Shown here in pieces: positions 1-8,374 of a stretch of 64,000 bases of DNA. The stretch's first letter is position 1. Each line of letters opens with the position of its first letter. Position numbers and translations under genes: made by a program. A model generated the notes under the pieces. It was not told the origin of the DNA, did no database searches, and saw only the letters and a program-made list of their open reading frames with translations. The stretch is from Corynebacterium sp. NML130628 (GTDB lineage: Bacteria; Actinomycetota; Actinomycetes; Mycobacteriales; Mycobacteriaceae), in contig NZ_MLAL01000010.1 in assembly GCF_001875665.1 (NCBI RefSeq), positions 1 to 64,000 on the forward strand, written 5' to 3'.

Positions 1-232
1 AACACCGACTGGGTTGCCTGAGAAAGTCACGATTATCCGCACAACAAGTAAGACCGCGCCGACGCCGTGTGCGTTGATGATGCATTGTTAACCATGATTC
101 CAGTCCACAACCACTTGACACCGAACGCCGGAAAAATTTGGTCGCCATAACCGCAGGCCGTAAAAGGGCTAGACGTCAAGAGGTGCGTCTTTTGTCACTG
201 AAGCGAAAGGGAAGAAGCCAAGAACAGAGACC
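1..232. other. Left edge without a recognised gene
   Basis: No convincing gene is seen here. Bases 1-21 read as the last codons of a frame on the plus strand (NTDWVA then TGA) and could be the tail of a gene outside the window, but nothing supports this beyond one short open frame. Bases 185-199 (gcgtcttttgtcact) resemble one arm of the hairpin-repeat type seen complete at 17161-17236, with one base different. No clear terminator is seen for the VanW-family gene that ends at 233. Confidence 0.3.
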
Positions 233-1879
233 CTACCCGCAGCGGACGATGGGCTGCGGGTCGTAGACCGTGGTGGTGGTTTCGCGGCTGAGTTCGTTGC
301 CGGCGAGGTCGGTGATCACGCGGGTGTCGGAGGTGGTGAAGCCGGGGGCGCCGCCGGATGGGGCGCAGTCGGGGCCGGTGACGGTGCGGGGTTGCGGCTG
401 GGTGTAGGCCCAGCGTCCACCGTTGATGGATTGGACGTTGACGGTTTTGACGCCCATGAAGCTGACGGTGATGTTGCCACCGCCGTAGTTGGTGACGATT
501 TTGACGGGGTGGTTACTGTCGTTACGGAACATGAGGTCGATGGCGCCTTCGTAGACGGTGGCTTCGCGCCCGGCTGGGTAGCGGGAAATGTAGTAGGAGT
601 GCGGGGTGGAGGCGACGTCGGTCATGCCGGCGAAGTAGGCGGCGTTGTAAAGGGTGGTGGCGAACTGGGAGATGCCGCCGCCGACGGCGGTGCCGCCGCG
701 GCCGTTGATGATGATGCCGGATTCCACGTAGCCCTGGGCGGTGCCGCGGGGGCCGGTGTAGCCGTTGAGGGAGAACGTTTCGCCAGGGTTGACGATGGCA
801 CCGTTGACGGTGTTGGCGACGATGCGGATGTTTTCCCCGGAGGCGCCGGAAAAGCCGCCGGTGGTGAAGGAGCCGACGGTTTCGTTGAAGGTAGCTTGTT
901 CGGCGTCGGCGGTGGTGAAGGTGGCGGGGACGTCTTTGTAGGTGGCGTCCCAGGTGCGGTCGGCGTTGTGGAGGAGGCGGTCGTCGAAACCTTTGAAGGT
1001 GGCGTCCCAGTCGACGTTGATGCCGTCGACGGAGGGTTCGATGCCGCCGCTGGTGAGCACGCGGGCGTTCTTTGCCTCGACCTCGGACTCGGCGAGCTGT
1101 TCGCCGAGGATGGCGCCGGCTGCCTTGTGGTCGACGATGGGTGTGAGGGCTTCGTCGAAGTGGAGGATCTCGCCGATGCGTTCCTTGGGGATTACGGCTT
1201 TGACGTCTTCGCGGCCGTTGACGGTGAGCGGCCCGGAGAAGGCACGGTGGACCGGGCCGTCCATCGCTTCTTTCAGGGCGGACGCGCCGATGCGCGGCGC
1301 TATTGGTTGCGGCTCAACGGTGACGCCGTCCGGGTTGAGCCAGTGGGCGGTCAGTTGGGTGCGCAGCGCGTCGGCGGGGACGTCTTGGCCGTCTTCGGGG
1401 GTGCGCTCGTGGGCGGTGCCTCCCTCGAGAGTGATGGCGGCATCGATTGGGTTGCGGTGCAGTTCTTTCTGCAGGCGGGTGATTTCGGGGGTGAGTTTCG
1501 CATCGTCGACTGAGGGGACGACGGCCACTTCGTGCTCCCTGATCAGGCCACTGAGGCGCTCAATCGGGCTTGCGGACTGCAGCCCGGCCGCCTCCACCGT
1601 CGCCGAGTAGTCGATGCCGAGTCCGGCGCGCTGCGGCACCACTTCGGCGCGCTCGGAGCCGGAGGTGACGGTGATGGGGCGCGAGGGGGCGTCGCCAAGT
1701 TGGGCTTTGAGCTCGGCTTCTGCCTCCTGCGGGGTGAGTCCGCCGATGGCGACGCCGCCGACGGTGGTGCCGCGTGGCACGTGGCCGCGGTTGAGCGCCA
1801 GGTCGGCGAGGTAGATGGCCAGCAGCACCGCGAGTACGCCCACGGCGAAGCCAATGAAGATTTTTGTTGCCCTATTCAC
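233..1879 (-). CDS. VanW-family membrane-anchored cell-wall protein
   Basis: A 548-aa protein with one N-terminal membrane helix (IFIGFAVGVLAVLLAIYLA) followed by a large extracytoplasmic part. The central region resembles the YoaR-type peptidoglycan-binding repeats, and the C-terminal part matches VanW proteins: NGYTGPRGTAQGYVESGIII, GGGISQFATTLYNAAYFAG and a conserved Y-x-SRYPAGREATV stretch. VanW proteins are envelope proteins of uncertain biochemical role, so only a wall-associated role is inferred. I chose the GTG at 1879, which gives VNRATKIF before the helix. A hexamer TACCCT lies exactly 7 nt upstream, which suggests a leaderless transcript. A longer frame open to 1954 would overlap the GH3 gene and adds residues that look non-native. 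It follows the GH3 gene by 25 bp on the same strand. Confidence 0.85.
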   Translation of the reverse strand: MNRATKIFIGFAVGVLAVLLAIYLADLALNRGHVPRGTTVGGVAIGGLTPQEAEAELKAQLGDAPSRPITVTSGSERAEVVPQRAGLGIDYSATVEAAGLQSASPIERLSGLIREHEVAVVPSVDDAKLTPEITRLQKELHRNPIDAAITLEGGTAHERTPEDGQDVPADALRTQLTAHWLNPDGVTVEPQPIAPRIGASALKEAMDGPVHRAFSGPLTVNGREDVKAVIPKERIGEILHFDEALTPIVDHKAAGAILGEQLAESEVEAKNARVLTSGGIEPSVDGINVDWDATFKGFDDRLLHNADRTWDATYKDVPATFTTADAEQATFNETVGSFTTGGFSGASGENIRIVANTVNGAIVNPGETFSLNGYTGPRGTAQGYVESGIIINGRGGTAVGGGISQFATTLYNAAYFAGMTDVASTPHSYYISRYPAGREATVYEGAIDLMFRNDSNHPVKIVTNYGGGNITVSFMGVKTVNVQSINGGRWAYTQPQPRTVTGPDCAPSGGAPGFTTSDTRVITDLAGNELSRETTTTVYDPQPIVRCG

Positions 1880-1904
1880 CCGCCCCAGGGTAATCGAGTG
1901 TGGG

Positions 1905-3092
1905 CTATAACCCAACGTCAATGAGTTGTTGTTGGACGCGGGTGGCGGCCTCATTGATGCGGGTCTCGGGGATTTCGCCCTTTTCGACGCCCGCTACGAC
2001 ACCATCGATGATCCGCGCGATGTCGTGGCCGGTGGACCAGAGGGCTTGGTCGGCACCTGCGCTGATGGCGAGGCGGACCGCGTCGGGCGTCGGGGCGTAC
2101 TCGAGGATGCCGCGCATGCCGGAGAGGTCGTCGGTGACGGCCACGCCTTCGAAGGGGACGCCGCCGGGGTAGTCGCCTTCGCGCAGGATGCGGTAGGCCT
2201 CCGGGTTGAGGCTGCTGGGCACGCCTTCGGCGCCGAGGCCGGGCACGATCATGTGGCCGACCATGACGCTGGCGCGCGGGAAGCGCTGCAGCAGCTCGCC
2301 GTAGGGGACGAGGTCGAAGGCGTGCAGGTCCCCAATGGGTGGCGTGGTGGCGAGCTTCTTGTGGGTGTCGCCGGAGGCGCGGCCGTGCCCTGGGAAGTGT
2401 TTGAAGGTGGGGGTGACGCCGGCGTCGAGAAGGCCTTGGGAGAAGAGAGCGGCGATGCGGGTGACTTCGGCGGGGTCGCGGTGGAAGGCGCGGTCCCCGA
2501 TGACGGCGAGGTCGGCGGCGTCGATGTCGACGACGGGCGCGTAGTCCACGTTGATGCCGTGGGCGCGAAGCGAGCGGCCGATGTCGTAGCCGGTGCCCTG
2601 GATCACGGCGGGCGTCCCGGTGGCGATGCGGCCCGGCGCGGGGAAGTCGCCGAGGATGTCGGTGTGGCGCTGGACGCGGCCGCCTTCGAAGTCGATGGCG
2701 ACGGTGAACCCGCGCGGGTACTGCTCGCGCAGGGCGTTGATGTCGTGGCCGGGGTCGTCGAGAAGCTTGGGGTCGGCCCAGCTGGGGATGATAAGCCCGC
2801 CGACGCCCTGGTCGAGGGCCGCGCGGGCCTGGTCGTAGTTCTTCACCCCGACGACCATGAGGGATGCAACGCGCGCACGCAGGTCCTCCGGGACGCGCTG
2901 CTGGGCTGGCGTTTTGGGGACGATCTCGGTGATTGGCACCGTGTCGGTGGGCAAAAGTGGGATGTGGTTGTGGAGCGGAGCGGGCGTCGTCACGGGTTGT
3001 GGGGCCGGTGCGGGCGCGCACCCGGCGAGCACGACGACGAGCCCCGCCGTCGCCGCGGCGGACCCCCATACACGTCTGGTACGCTTTTGCAC
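1905..3092 (-). CDS. Glycoside hydrolase family 3 lipoprotein (NagZ-like beta-N-acetylhexosaminidase)
   Basis: A 395-aa exported protein with a basic n-region (KRTRR), a hydrophobic stretch and the lipobox VLAGC, so it is probably lipid-anchored outside the membrane. The GH3 catalytic domain is clear: DFEGGRVQRH, then FKHFPGHGRASGDTHKK (the NagZ KHFPGHG signature) and VTDDLSGM, which contains the expected Asp. Family members remove terminal N-acetylglucosamine from muropeptides; whether this one does so is inferred. The start is GTG at 3092. It directly abuts the ATG of the divergent DUF2613 gene at 3093. A hexamer TACGGT (3105-3100) sits 7 nt before the GTG and there is no Shine-Dalgarno, so the mRNA is probably leaderless with its promoter inside the neighbouring coding region. 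Confidence 0.88.
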   Translation of the reverse strand: MQKRTRRVWGSAAATAGLVVVLAGCAPAPAPQPVTTPAPLHNHIPLLPTDTVPITEIVPKTPAQQRVPEDLRARVASLMVVGVKNYDQARAALDQGVGGLIIPSWADPKLLDDPGHDINALREQYPRGFTVAIDFEGGRVQRHTDILGDFPAPGRIATGTPAVIQGTGYDIGRSLRAHGINVDYAPVVDIDAADLAVIGDRAFHRDPAEVTRIAALFSQGLLDAGVTPTFKHFPGHGRASGDTHKKLATTPPIGDLHAFDLVPYGELLQRFPRASVMVGHMIVPGLGAEGVPSSLNPEAYRILREGDYPGGVPFEGVAVTDDLSGMRGILEYAPTPDAVRLAISAGADQALWSTGHDIARIIDGVVAGVEKGEIPETRINEAATRVQQQLIDVGL

Positions 3093-3105
3093 ATGTCAAA
3101 CCGTA
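3080..3105. promoter_or_regulatory. Two face-to-face leaderless -10 boxes
   Basis: On the plus strand TACGCT (3080-3085) is followed by 7 nt and ATG at 3093. On the minus strand TACGGT (3105-3100) is followed by 7 nt and GTG at 3092. Both fit the actinobacterial TAnnnT -10 with transcription starting on the start codon. Each box lies inside the first codons of the other gene, so the two promoters occupy the same DNA. Confidence 0.6.
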
Positions 3106-3269
3106 CTACCTTGCCTTCCGTTGTGGCTAGCGCCGTCGTCGGTGTCGTGCTCGGCGTGGTGGGCGTGATTGGGGTAGCGGCGTTCTCCGGGCAGAATTCC
3201 GTGCCGGTGTCCAACGCCGTCCCGGCAGACGAGGCCGTGCTTGGCGGCCCGGAATATGGCGCGCGCTAG
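3093..3269 (+). CDS. DUF2613 small membrane protein
   Basis: A 58-aa protein with one Val/Ala/Gly-rich membrane helix (VVASAVVGVVLGVVGVIGVA) and a short polar tail ending GGPEYGAR. This layout matches the DUF2613 family of small actinobacterial membrane proteins, which has no known function. It is the first gene of a likely pair with the AftD-like gene, whose ATG at 3256 lies inside its last codons (14-nt overlap). The start is supported by a -10-like TACGCT 7 nt upstream and no ribosome-binding site, consistent with leaderless translation. Confidence 0.8.
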   Translation: MSNRTTLPSVVASAVVGVVLGVVGVIGVAAFSGQNSVPVSNAVPADEAVLGGPEYGAR

Positions 3270-6216
3270 ACTCCGCAGCTGTATTCCCCACCTGGTCGCG
3301 TGGGTCATCATCGCGCTGATCGTGTGGGCGCAGGCGCCGGGGCAGATCGCCGCGGACACCAAGTTCGACCTCACCACCAACCCAGCCGGGTTCCTCGCGC
3401 AGGCAATGCACGCCTACACGGGCCGCTTCACGCTCGGGCAGCTGCAAAACCAGGCGTACGGCTACCTCTTCCCCCAGGGTGCGTTCTTCCTGCTGCCGCT
3501 GCCCGCGTGGGTGCTGCAGCGCTGCTGGTGGACGCTGCTGGTCGGATTGGCGTTCTCTGGGACGTACGCGCTGGCCAAGCGGCTGGGCATGCGCGGAGTG
3601 GCGGGCCCGGCGGTCGCCGGGACGCTCTACGCATTCAGCCCCCGCATCCTGACCACGCTGACCGCCATTTCCTCGGAAGCCTGGCCGGTGGCGCTGGTGC
3701 CGTGGACGCTTCTGCCGCTGCTCGGGGACCAGCGCCGGGGGCCTCACCTTGCGGCGGCGTTACTGCCGGTGGCGTGCATGGGTGCGGTCAACGCGACGGC
3801 CACCATCGCCGCCTGCCTGCCCGCCCTGCTCGTGCTGTGCGCGCAGCGCCAGTGGCGCGCCGCCGCGCTGTGGCCGGTGGGCGCGGTGCTGGTCAACGCG
3901 TGGTGGCTCGGCCCGCTCGTGGTGCTCGGCCGCTATTCCCCGCCGTTCACCGACTTTATTGAGTCCGCCTCAGTCACCACCGCGTGGCTCAACCCGATCG
4001 AGGTCCTGCGCGGCACCACCAGCTGGACCCCCTTCGTCGACGCCGAGCGCGCCGCCGGCCACCTCCTGGTCACCGAACCCGTATTCGTGCTGCTCACGGC
4101 GGGTGTGGCGGCGCTCGGCATCGCGGGGCTCGCCCGCCGCGACATGCCCGCCCGCGCCCCGCTCGTCACCGTCTTCGCCGTGGGCGTCGGCATTCTGTGT
4201 TTCGCGCACGCCCACCCCTCACTTTTCGACGCCTCCCTCGCCGCCTTCCGCAACCTGCACAAGTTCGACCCGCTTGTCCGCATCCCGCTGGCGTTGGGGG
4301 CCGGGTGGGTGGTCTCCCGGGCACGAACCCCGCAGCTGGTCGGTGCCGTCACACTGGTGGCGGTCGCGGTGTCCCCGGCGTGGTCGCTACGCCTGCTGCC
4401 ACAAGGCACCTGGCAGGAACCGTCCGCGGACTGGGTCGCGGCGGCCCGCTGGCTCGACGAACACGCAGCCGGCACCCGCACGCTCGTCGTCCCCGCCGCG
4501 CCCTTCGCCCGCCAGACCTGGGGCTGGACGCGCGACGAACCGATCCAGGCACTCAGCCAGGCGCGCTTCGCGGTGCGCGACGCCATCCCCCTCGTCGACC
4601 CGGAGGCAATCCGGGGCCTGGACGGCCAGGTCCGCGCCGTGGACTCGGAGGCGCTACGCGCCATCGGAGTGGGCGTCGTCGTGGTGCGGCACGACTTGGA
4701 GGCGGAGGTGGCGTCGACAAGCGTGCCCGATCTTGGCGAGCCGACCGTGCGCTTCGGGGACGTCGATATCTATGCGCTGGAGCCCGCGCGCGACATGATG
4801 CTGACCAGCGCCTCCCCCGTGCGCGTCGACGCCGGCGGCGAAGCCCTGCCCCTGCTGTGGCGCGAGTTCGGCTACTTCCCCGCGACCCTGACCAGCGGCG
4901 ATGCGGACATCGTGACGGATACACCGGCGCTGGCGGTGCGCAACTACGGTGCCGTGCAGCGCGCGCAGTCCGCGCACCTAGCCTCCGCTTCGGAGGGCAA
5001 AGACGTGCGCAACCGGGTGCCGGACTACCCCTCCGCGGGCACACCGGTGGGTGTCGCGATGGAAGGGAATGCCTCCGCATCCTCCTCCGCCGCCGACGCC
5101 ACCGCCTTCGGCGGCGCCCGCGCCTCCCGGTCACTCACCGCCGCCTTCGACGGCCTCGACGACACCGCCTGGTGGCCCGCCGCCCAAGACCCTCACCCGT
5201 GGCTGCGCTTCACCCCCAACGCCAACACCGCCACCATCACCGCCACCGCCAACACGAAAGTGCAGGTCACCGACTTATCCGGCGAGCGCACCCTCAGCCT
5301 CGTCGCCGACCAGCCCCGCACCATCAGCGTGCGCGGCGAAACCACGCTCACCCTCACCGAACCCGTCGGCATCACAGAAATCGACGTCGGCATCCACCGC
5401 ATCGTCGACGTCCCCGGCACCGCCGACACCTACTTCTTCCAACGCCTCATGCCCGAAACCACCACGCTGCAGCGCGCCTTCACCACCGCCGAAGACGCCG
5501 AATGGGAACTCTCCTCCCCCGCCCTTATCGACGGCTCCTCCGCCACCAACACCGTCTTCCTCCCCGCCGGGCGCCACGAACTAGTCACCGACGCCGAAAC
5601 GATCACGCTGCGGCGCGGGCCCAAGCCTGGGGCTTCTGTTTCGTGGGAGCCGGTGGCTGGTGACGCTATTGCGCCCGCTGACCAGGATCGCCTGCTCATC
5701 ACCACCCGCGCGTTCAACCCGGGACTCCAGGCCAGCCTCGACGGCGAACCCCTCACCGCCCAACGCATCGACGCCGGTCAACTCGCCTTCCGCATCCCCT
5801 CCGGACGCGGCGGCACCCTTGCGTTCTCCTTCGCAGGAGAGCACCCCTACCGCCTCAGCCTGTTCGGCGGGGCGGCGCTCAGCCTGGTCACCGTGCTGGT
5901 GTTGGGGTGGTCCGCGTGGCGACGCCGGTTTGTTGGCACTCCGGCCCGCCCGATCCCCGGCGGGATAGTGGCGGCGTTGCCGCTGGCAGCCGCGCTGTGC
6001 ATCAACCCGGTACTCGGGATCGTCAGCGCCATCGGGGTCTGGACGGTGCGCCGCTACACCCTCCTGGCCAGCCGATACATTGCCGCCGGCGCAGTCACCG
6101 CGATGGGGTTGTGGCTGGCCCGCGCGCCCTGGCCTTCCGCTGGGTACGCTGGCGACGCCACCCTCATGCTCGTGGCCGGGTGCGTCGCGGTGGCCTGCCT
6201 CGCCTGGCCGGACTGA
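3256..6216 (+). CDS. aftD: AftD-like alpha-(1->3)-arabinofuranosyltransferase (GT-C, DUF3367)
   Basis: About 986 aa. The N-terminal half is a polytopic GT-C membrane domain. It contains the motif ADTKFDLTTNPAGFLA, whose Asp-containing loop is expected to face the lipid-arabinose donor, and GQLQNQAYGYLFPQGAFFLL, both typical of AftD/DUF3367 proteins. A long extracytoplasmic region follows, then further membrane helices at the C-terminus (about residues 880-986). AftD adds branching arabinofuranose to arabinogalactan using decaprenyl-phosphoryl arabinose. The protein is shorter than mycobacterial AftD (about 1400 aa), as expected for corynebacterial versions. I chose ATG 3256 (MARARLRSC); a TTG at 3241 is possible. 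Translational coupling to the DUF2613 gene is likely. Assignment to AftD rather than a related GT-C rests on the motifs above. Confidence 0.72.
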   Translation: MARARLRSCIPHLVAWVIIALIVWAQAPGQIAADTKFDLTTNPAGFLAQAMHAYTGRFTLGQLQNQAYGYLFPQGAFFLLPLPAWVLQRCWWTLLVGLAFSGTYALAKRLGMRGVAGPAVAGTLYAFSPRILTTLTAISSEAWPVALVPWTLLPLLGDQRRGPHLAAALLPVACMGAVNATATIAACLPALLVLCAQRQWRAAALWPVGAVLVNAWWLGPLVVLGRYSPPFTDFIESASVTTAWLNPIEVLRGTTSWTPFVDAERAAGHLLVTEPVFVLLTAGVAALGIAGLARRDMPARAPLVTVFAVGVGILCFAHAHPSLFDASLAAFRNLHKFDPLVRIPLALGAGWVVSRARTPQLVGAVTLVAVAVSPAWSLRLLPQGTWQEPSADWVAAARWLDEHAAGTRTLVVPAAPFARQTWGWTRDEPIQALSQARFAVRDAIPLVDPEAIRGLDGQVRAVDSEALRAIGVGVVVVRHDLEAEVASTSVPDLGEPTVRFGDVDIYALEPARDMMLTSASPVRVDAGGEALPLLWREFGYFPATLTSGDADIVTDTPALAVRNYGAVQRAQSAHLASASEGKDVRNRVPDYPSAGTPVGVAMEGNASASSSAADATAFGGARASRSLTAAFDGLDDTAWWPAAQDPHPWLRFTPNANTATITATANTKVQVTDLSGERTLSLVADQPRTISVRGETTLTLTEPVGITEIDVGIHRIVDVPGTADTYFFQRLMPETTTLQRAFTTAEDAEWELSSPALIDGSSATNTVFLPAGRHELVTDAETITLRRGPKPGASVSWEPVAGDAIAPADQDRLLITTRAFNPGLQASLDGEPLTAQRIDAGQLAFRIPSGRGGTLAFSFAGEHPYRLSLFGGAALSLVTVLVLGWSAWRRRFVGTPARPIPGGIVAALPLAAALCINPVLGIVSAIGVWTVRRYTLLASRYIAAGAVTAMGLWLARAPWPSAGYAGDATLMLVAGCVAVACLAWPD

Positions 6217-6235
6217 GTGTTGGCCCTGCTAAAAA

Positions 6236-6255
6236 AGTTCCCGCGCCCGGGAACT
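6236..6255 (+). terminator. Hairpin after aftD, probable bidirectional terminator
   Basis: AGTTCCCG and CGGGAACT form a perfect 8-bp stem around a 4-nt loop, preceded by an A run (6231-6236) and followed by ACTTT. It lies 19 bp after the aftD stop. The arms are also the arm sequence of the A-type hairpin repeats, so the structure may be the junction of two repeat units that doubles as a terminator. Confidence 0.5.
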
Positions 6256-6335
6256 ACTTTGCGTTTGAGGCCGGTTCCGGTCGACCAACGTGACGTTTCC
6301 CCAGGTCGCGACCGCTGTCTACGAAGAAAGTTCCC
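6249..6335 (+). repeat. Hairpin repeat, A type (copy A1)
   Basis: An 87-bp unit that opens with GGGAACTACTTTGCG and closes with CGAAGAAAGTTCCC, arms that pair with few mismatches. The shared core CCCCAGGTCGCGACC lies close to the 3' arm. The unit recurs at 14240-14335, 14345-14431 and, degraded, at 16976-17050. It is followed after a 17-nt spacer by a B-type unit, the same A-B order and spacing as at 16976-17144. Confidence 0.7.
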
Positions 6336-6352
6336 AAGACCACCGCTTCTTC

Positions 6353-6429
6353 GCACCAGATTCCAGGTTTTCGGCGAGCGGGTTTGCAAAAACCCCAGGT
6401 CGCGCAAACCTCATGCAGGAATTTGGTGC
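6353..6429 (+). repeat. Hairpin repeat, B type (copy B1)
   Basis: A 77-bp unit with arms GCACCAGATTCC and GGAATTTGGTGC (one mismatch) and core CCCCAGGTCGCG near the 3' arm. An inner stem GGTTTGC/GCAAACC surrounds the core. Other B copies are at 17068, 17252 and, in tandem and inverted orientation, at 54583-54842. Confidence 0.7.
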
Positions 6430-6648
6430 GCACCCGGCCGCTCATCGCCTCGCACGCTTTAAACACCTCGACCGGAACAAATTCGGGTGACAGCACGCCA
6501 CTCCATCTACAAGCGCTCTGCGATGTGCGGCAGCAATCACTAGAATGATCGCAGCCGGTGCTCACGGCAGAGCTGACAAGAATTGCAAGAATCAAAGACC
6601 AGTGCTTTGAGTAGATAGCACGACCGAGATATTGCGAAAGGTGTCGTT

Positions 6649-6921
6649 ATGTCTGAGAAACTGATGATCATTGGATCATATTTGGCTCTATTCGCGGCGG
6701 TACTGGGGCTTCTTTCCGGCCAGTTTCTGCTTGCGACGGTAGTCGCGGCGATTGGCGTGTGGGGGTTGGGGTCGCATAATCGGCGCTCAGCAGTCGATGA
6801 TGTTATTGATTCTGATCTGCCAACCCCTTCGGCAGCAGAGTTAAAGAGCTATCGGGAGAAGAATCCAGATCTCTCTTTTTCTGAAGCAATCGTTGCTTGG
6901 CAGAAGGGTGAATCAGCCTGA
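6649..6921 (+). CDS. Small membrane protein, function unknown
   Basis: A 90-aa protein with two closely spaced hydrophobic segments (GSYLALFAAVLGLLSG and FLLATVVAAIGVWGLG, about residues 8-42) and a polar acidic tail (DDVIDSDLPTPSAAELKSYR). A ribosome-binding site, AAAGGTG, precedes ATG 6649. I do not recognise the family. Base composition is lower in GC than in the surrounding envelope genes and it sits beside the hairpin repeats, which suggests accessory DNA. No operon partner is evident: the gene on the right is convergent. Confidence 0.6.
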   Translation: MSEKLMIIGSYLALFAAVLGLLSGQFLLATVVAAIGVWGLGSHNRRSAVDDVIDSDLPTPSAAELKSYREKNPDLSFSEAIVAWQKGESA

Positions 6922-6984
6922 ATCCTTCGGGTTGCAGGCGATAGCGTTACCGCGTTTTCAGTCCATCACGCCCCAAAACCGTTT

Positions 6985-7022
6985 AAAGCGCACGCTTTTA
7001 ACACCTCGACCGGAACAAAAAC
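6985..7022. repeat. Repeated motif near hairpin repeats
   Basis: The stretch with gcacgcttttaacacctcga and the following ccggaacaaa recurs at 6453-6481 and, changed, at 17438-17465, where it follows the D-type hairpin repeat. Here TTTAAAGC and GCTTTTAA can pair across gcac, so it may also act as a terminator between the two convergent genes. The remaining intergenic sequence from 6922 to 7113 shows nothing else I can name. Confidence 0.4.
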
Positions 7023-7113
7023 CGCCCGACTACGCAGGTCAGATGACGGTAGCGGAGCACACGGGGTGAGTCTGAGACCTATTGGGCACCCACACAACCA
7101 CCAGGCGCGTGAT

Positions 7114-7584
7114 CTACCAGTTCTGGAGCAAGCGAGCCCCTAGTGGCGACTGCAGCGTCACCTTCATGGAGGCCGTGAAACCGATCAGGATGCACTCATT
7201 GGGCGAACCTGGAATATTCCCTTCGTACACTCTCACTTTTACTGTGGTTGCGGTCTCCGTTGTCTCCGCGCGGTATCCGTAGCAAGTTTCGGTTCCGGCG
7301 GGGAAGAACACTCGAATTTGTGTGGGGCTGATTACTTGATAGCCCGACCATTTGACTTGATGCTCATTTTTGAGATCGTCGCGCGCCTCCCGGTCGAAGG
7401 GTTGTTGGCGCGTTTTGTGGACGATCCCCATTGCGCTGCTGAGTTCGTCGCCGACAGGGGTGGCTGAGACTATTCCTACCGCACTGCCCACCACCGCCAA
7501 CACCGCTAAAATAGCGCCGATCAAATGTACATTTTGTGCATTCAAACCTGCGTTTATGCCGAATTTAGATAGTATGCCAGACAC
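7114..7584 (-). CDS. Membrane-anchored exported protein, function unknown
   Basis: A 156-aa protein with one N-terminal helix (LIGAILAVLAVVGSAVGIVSA, about residues 19-40) and a soluble outside domain. That domain has two cysteines (TETCYGYRAE and SPNECILIGF) that could form a disulfide, and a final VTLQSPLGARLL. GTG 7584 is chosen because GAAGGAG lies 5-6 nt upstream. A longer frame to 7659 would overlap the next gene and has no such site. The gene follows the iron-type ABC transporter on the same strand after a 62-bp gap and may be read from it. I do not recognise the family. Confidence 0.68.
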   Translation of the reverse strand: MSGILSKFGINAGLNAQNVHLIGAILAVLAVVGSAVGIVSATPVGDELSSAMGIVHKTRQQPFDREARDDLKNEHQVKWSGYQVISPTQIRVFFPAGTETCYGYRAETTETATTVKVRVYEGNIPGSPNECILIGFTASMKVTLQSPLGARLLQNW

Positions 7585-7646
7585 TTTCGCTCCTTCACTC
7601 ACATTGGTATAGCCACCATAGCACGCGTCGTGGCCTGTTTGGGCGT

Positions 7647-8372
7647 CTACGCAGGGCAAATGACGGGCGCGCCGGAGACTGGGTCGTAAAGGACGCGGGC
7701 TTCGATGCCGTAGACCTCTTGGAGGAGTTCGGGGGTGAGCACGTCGAGGGGTTCGCCGTGCGTGACGACGCGGCCGGCTTTCATGACCAGGAGTTCGTCG
7801 CAGTAGCGGGCGGCGAGGTTGAGGTCGTGGATTGCGACGACGGCTTGGCGTTCGGTGTCGGCGACGATGTTGCGGATGATGGTGAGCAGGCTGACTTGGT
7901 GATGGAGGTCGAGGGCGGAGGTGGGCTCGTCGAGAAGGAGGAGTTGGGGTTCGCGTACCAGCATCTGGGCGACGCCGACGAGTTGGCGCTGGCCGCCTGA
8001 CATGTGGCAGACCATCCGGTCGGAGATGTGGAGGATGCCGAGGCGGTCCATCATCGCGGCGGTGGCTTCGAGTGGGTTGGTGACGGCGCCTCCGGCTTTT
8101 GCGGCGACGACGATGGATTCGAACGCGGTCAGCGACGCGCTGGTCAGCAGGTCTTGGGGGACGTAGCCGACGTCGTGGGGCCCACAGGAGGTGGTGACGG
8201 TCCCGGACGTGGGGGTTTTGAGGCCGGCGATGGTTTTGACCAGGGTGGACTTGCCGGCGGCGTTGGGGCCGAGGAGGCCGGTGACGGCGCCGGGGGTGCC
8301 CAGGCGGAAGGTCATGTCGTGCAGGATTGGTGTGCGTCCGTAGGCAACGTTGAGGTCTGTGGCGACGATCAT
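7647..8372 (-). CDS. Iron/siderophore-type ABC transporter ATP-binding protein
   Basis: A 241-aa ATPase of the FecE/FepC type. Visible motifs are Walker A GPNAAGKSTL, the Q-loop region GYVPQD, signature MSGGQRQLVGVA, Walker B LLLLDEPTSALD and the switch histidine AIHDLN. It would power import of a ferric chelate or haem through the permease encoded just upstream (stop-to-start gap 2 bp). It is the last gene of the three-gene operon starting at 10616, which carries a DtxR box. The substrate cannot be read from sequence. Confidence 0.9.
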   Translation of the reverse strand: MIVATDLNVAYGRTPILHDMTFRLGTPGAVTGLLGPNAAGKSTLVKTIAGLKTPTSGTVTTSCGPHDVGYVPQDLLTSASLTAFESIVVAAKAGGAVTNPLEATAAMMDRLGILHISDRMVCHMSGGQRQLVGVAQMLVREPQLLLLDEPTSALDLHHQVSLLTIIRNIVADTERQAVVAIHDLNLAARYCDELLVMKAGRVVTHGEPLDVLTPELLQEVYGIEARVLYDPVSGAPVICPA

Positions 8373-8374
8373 GG

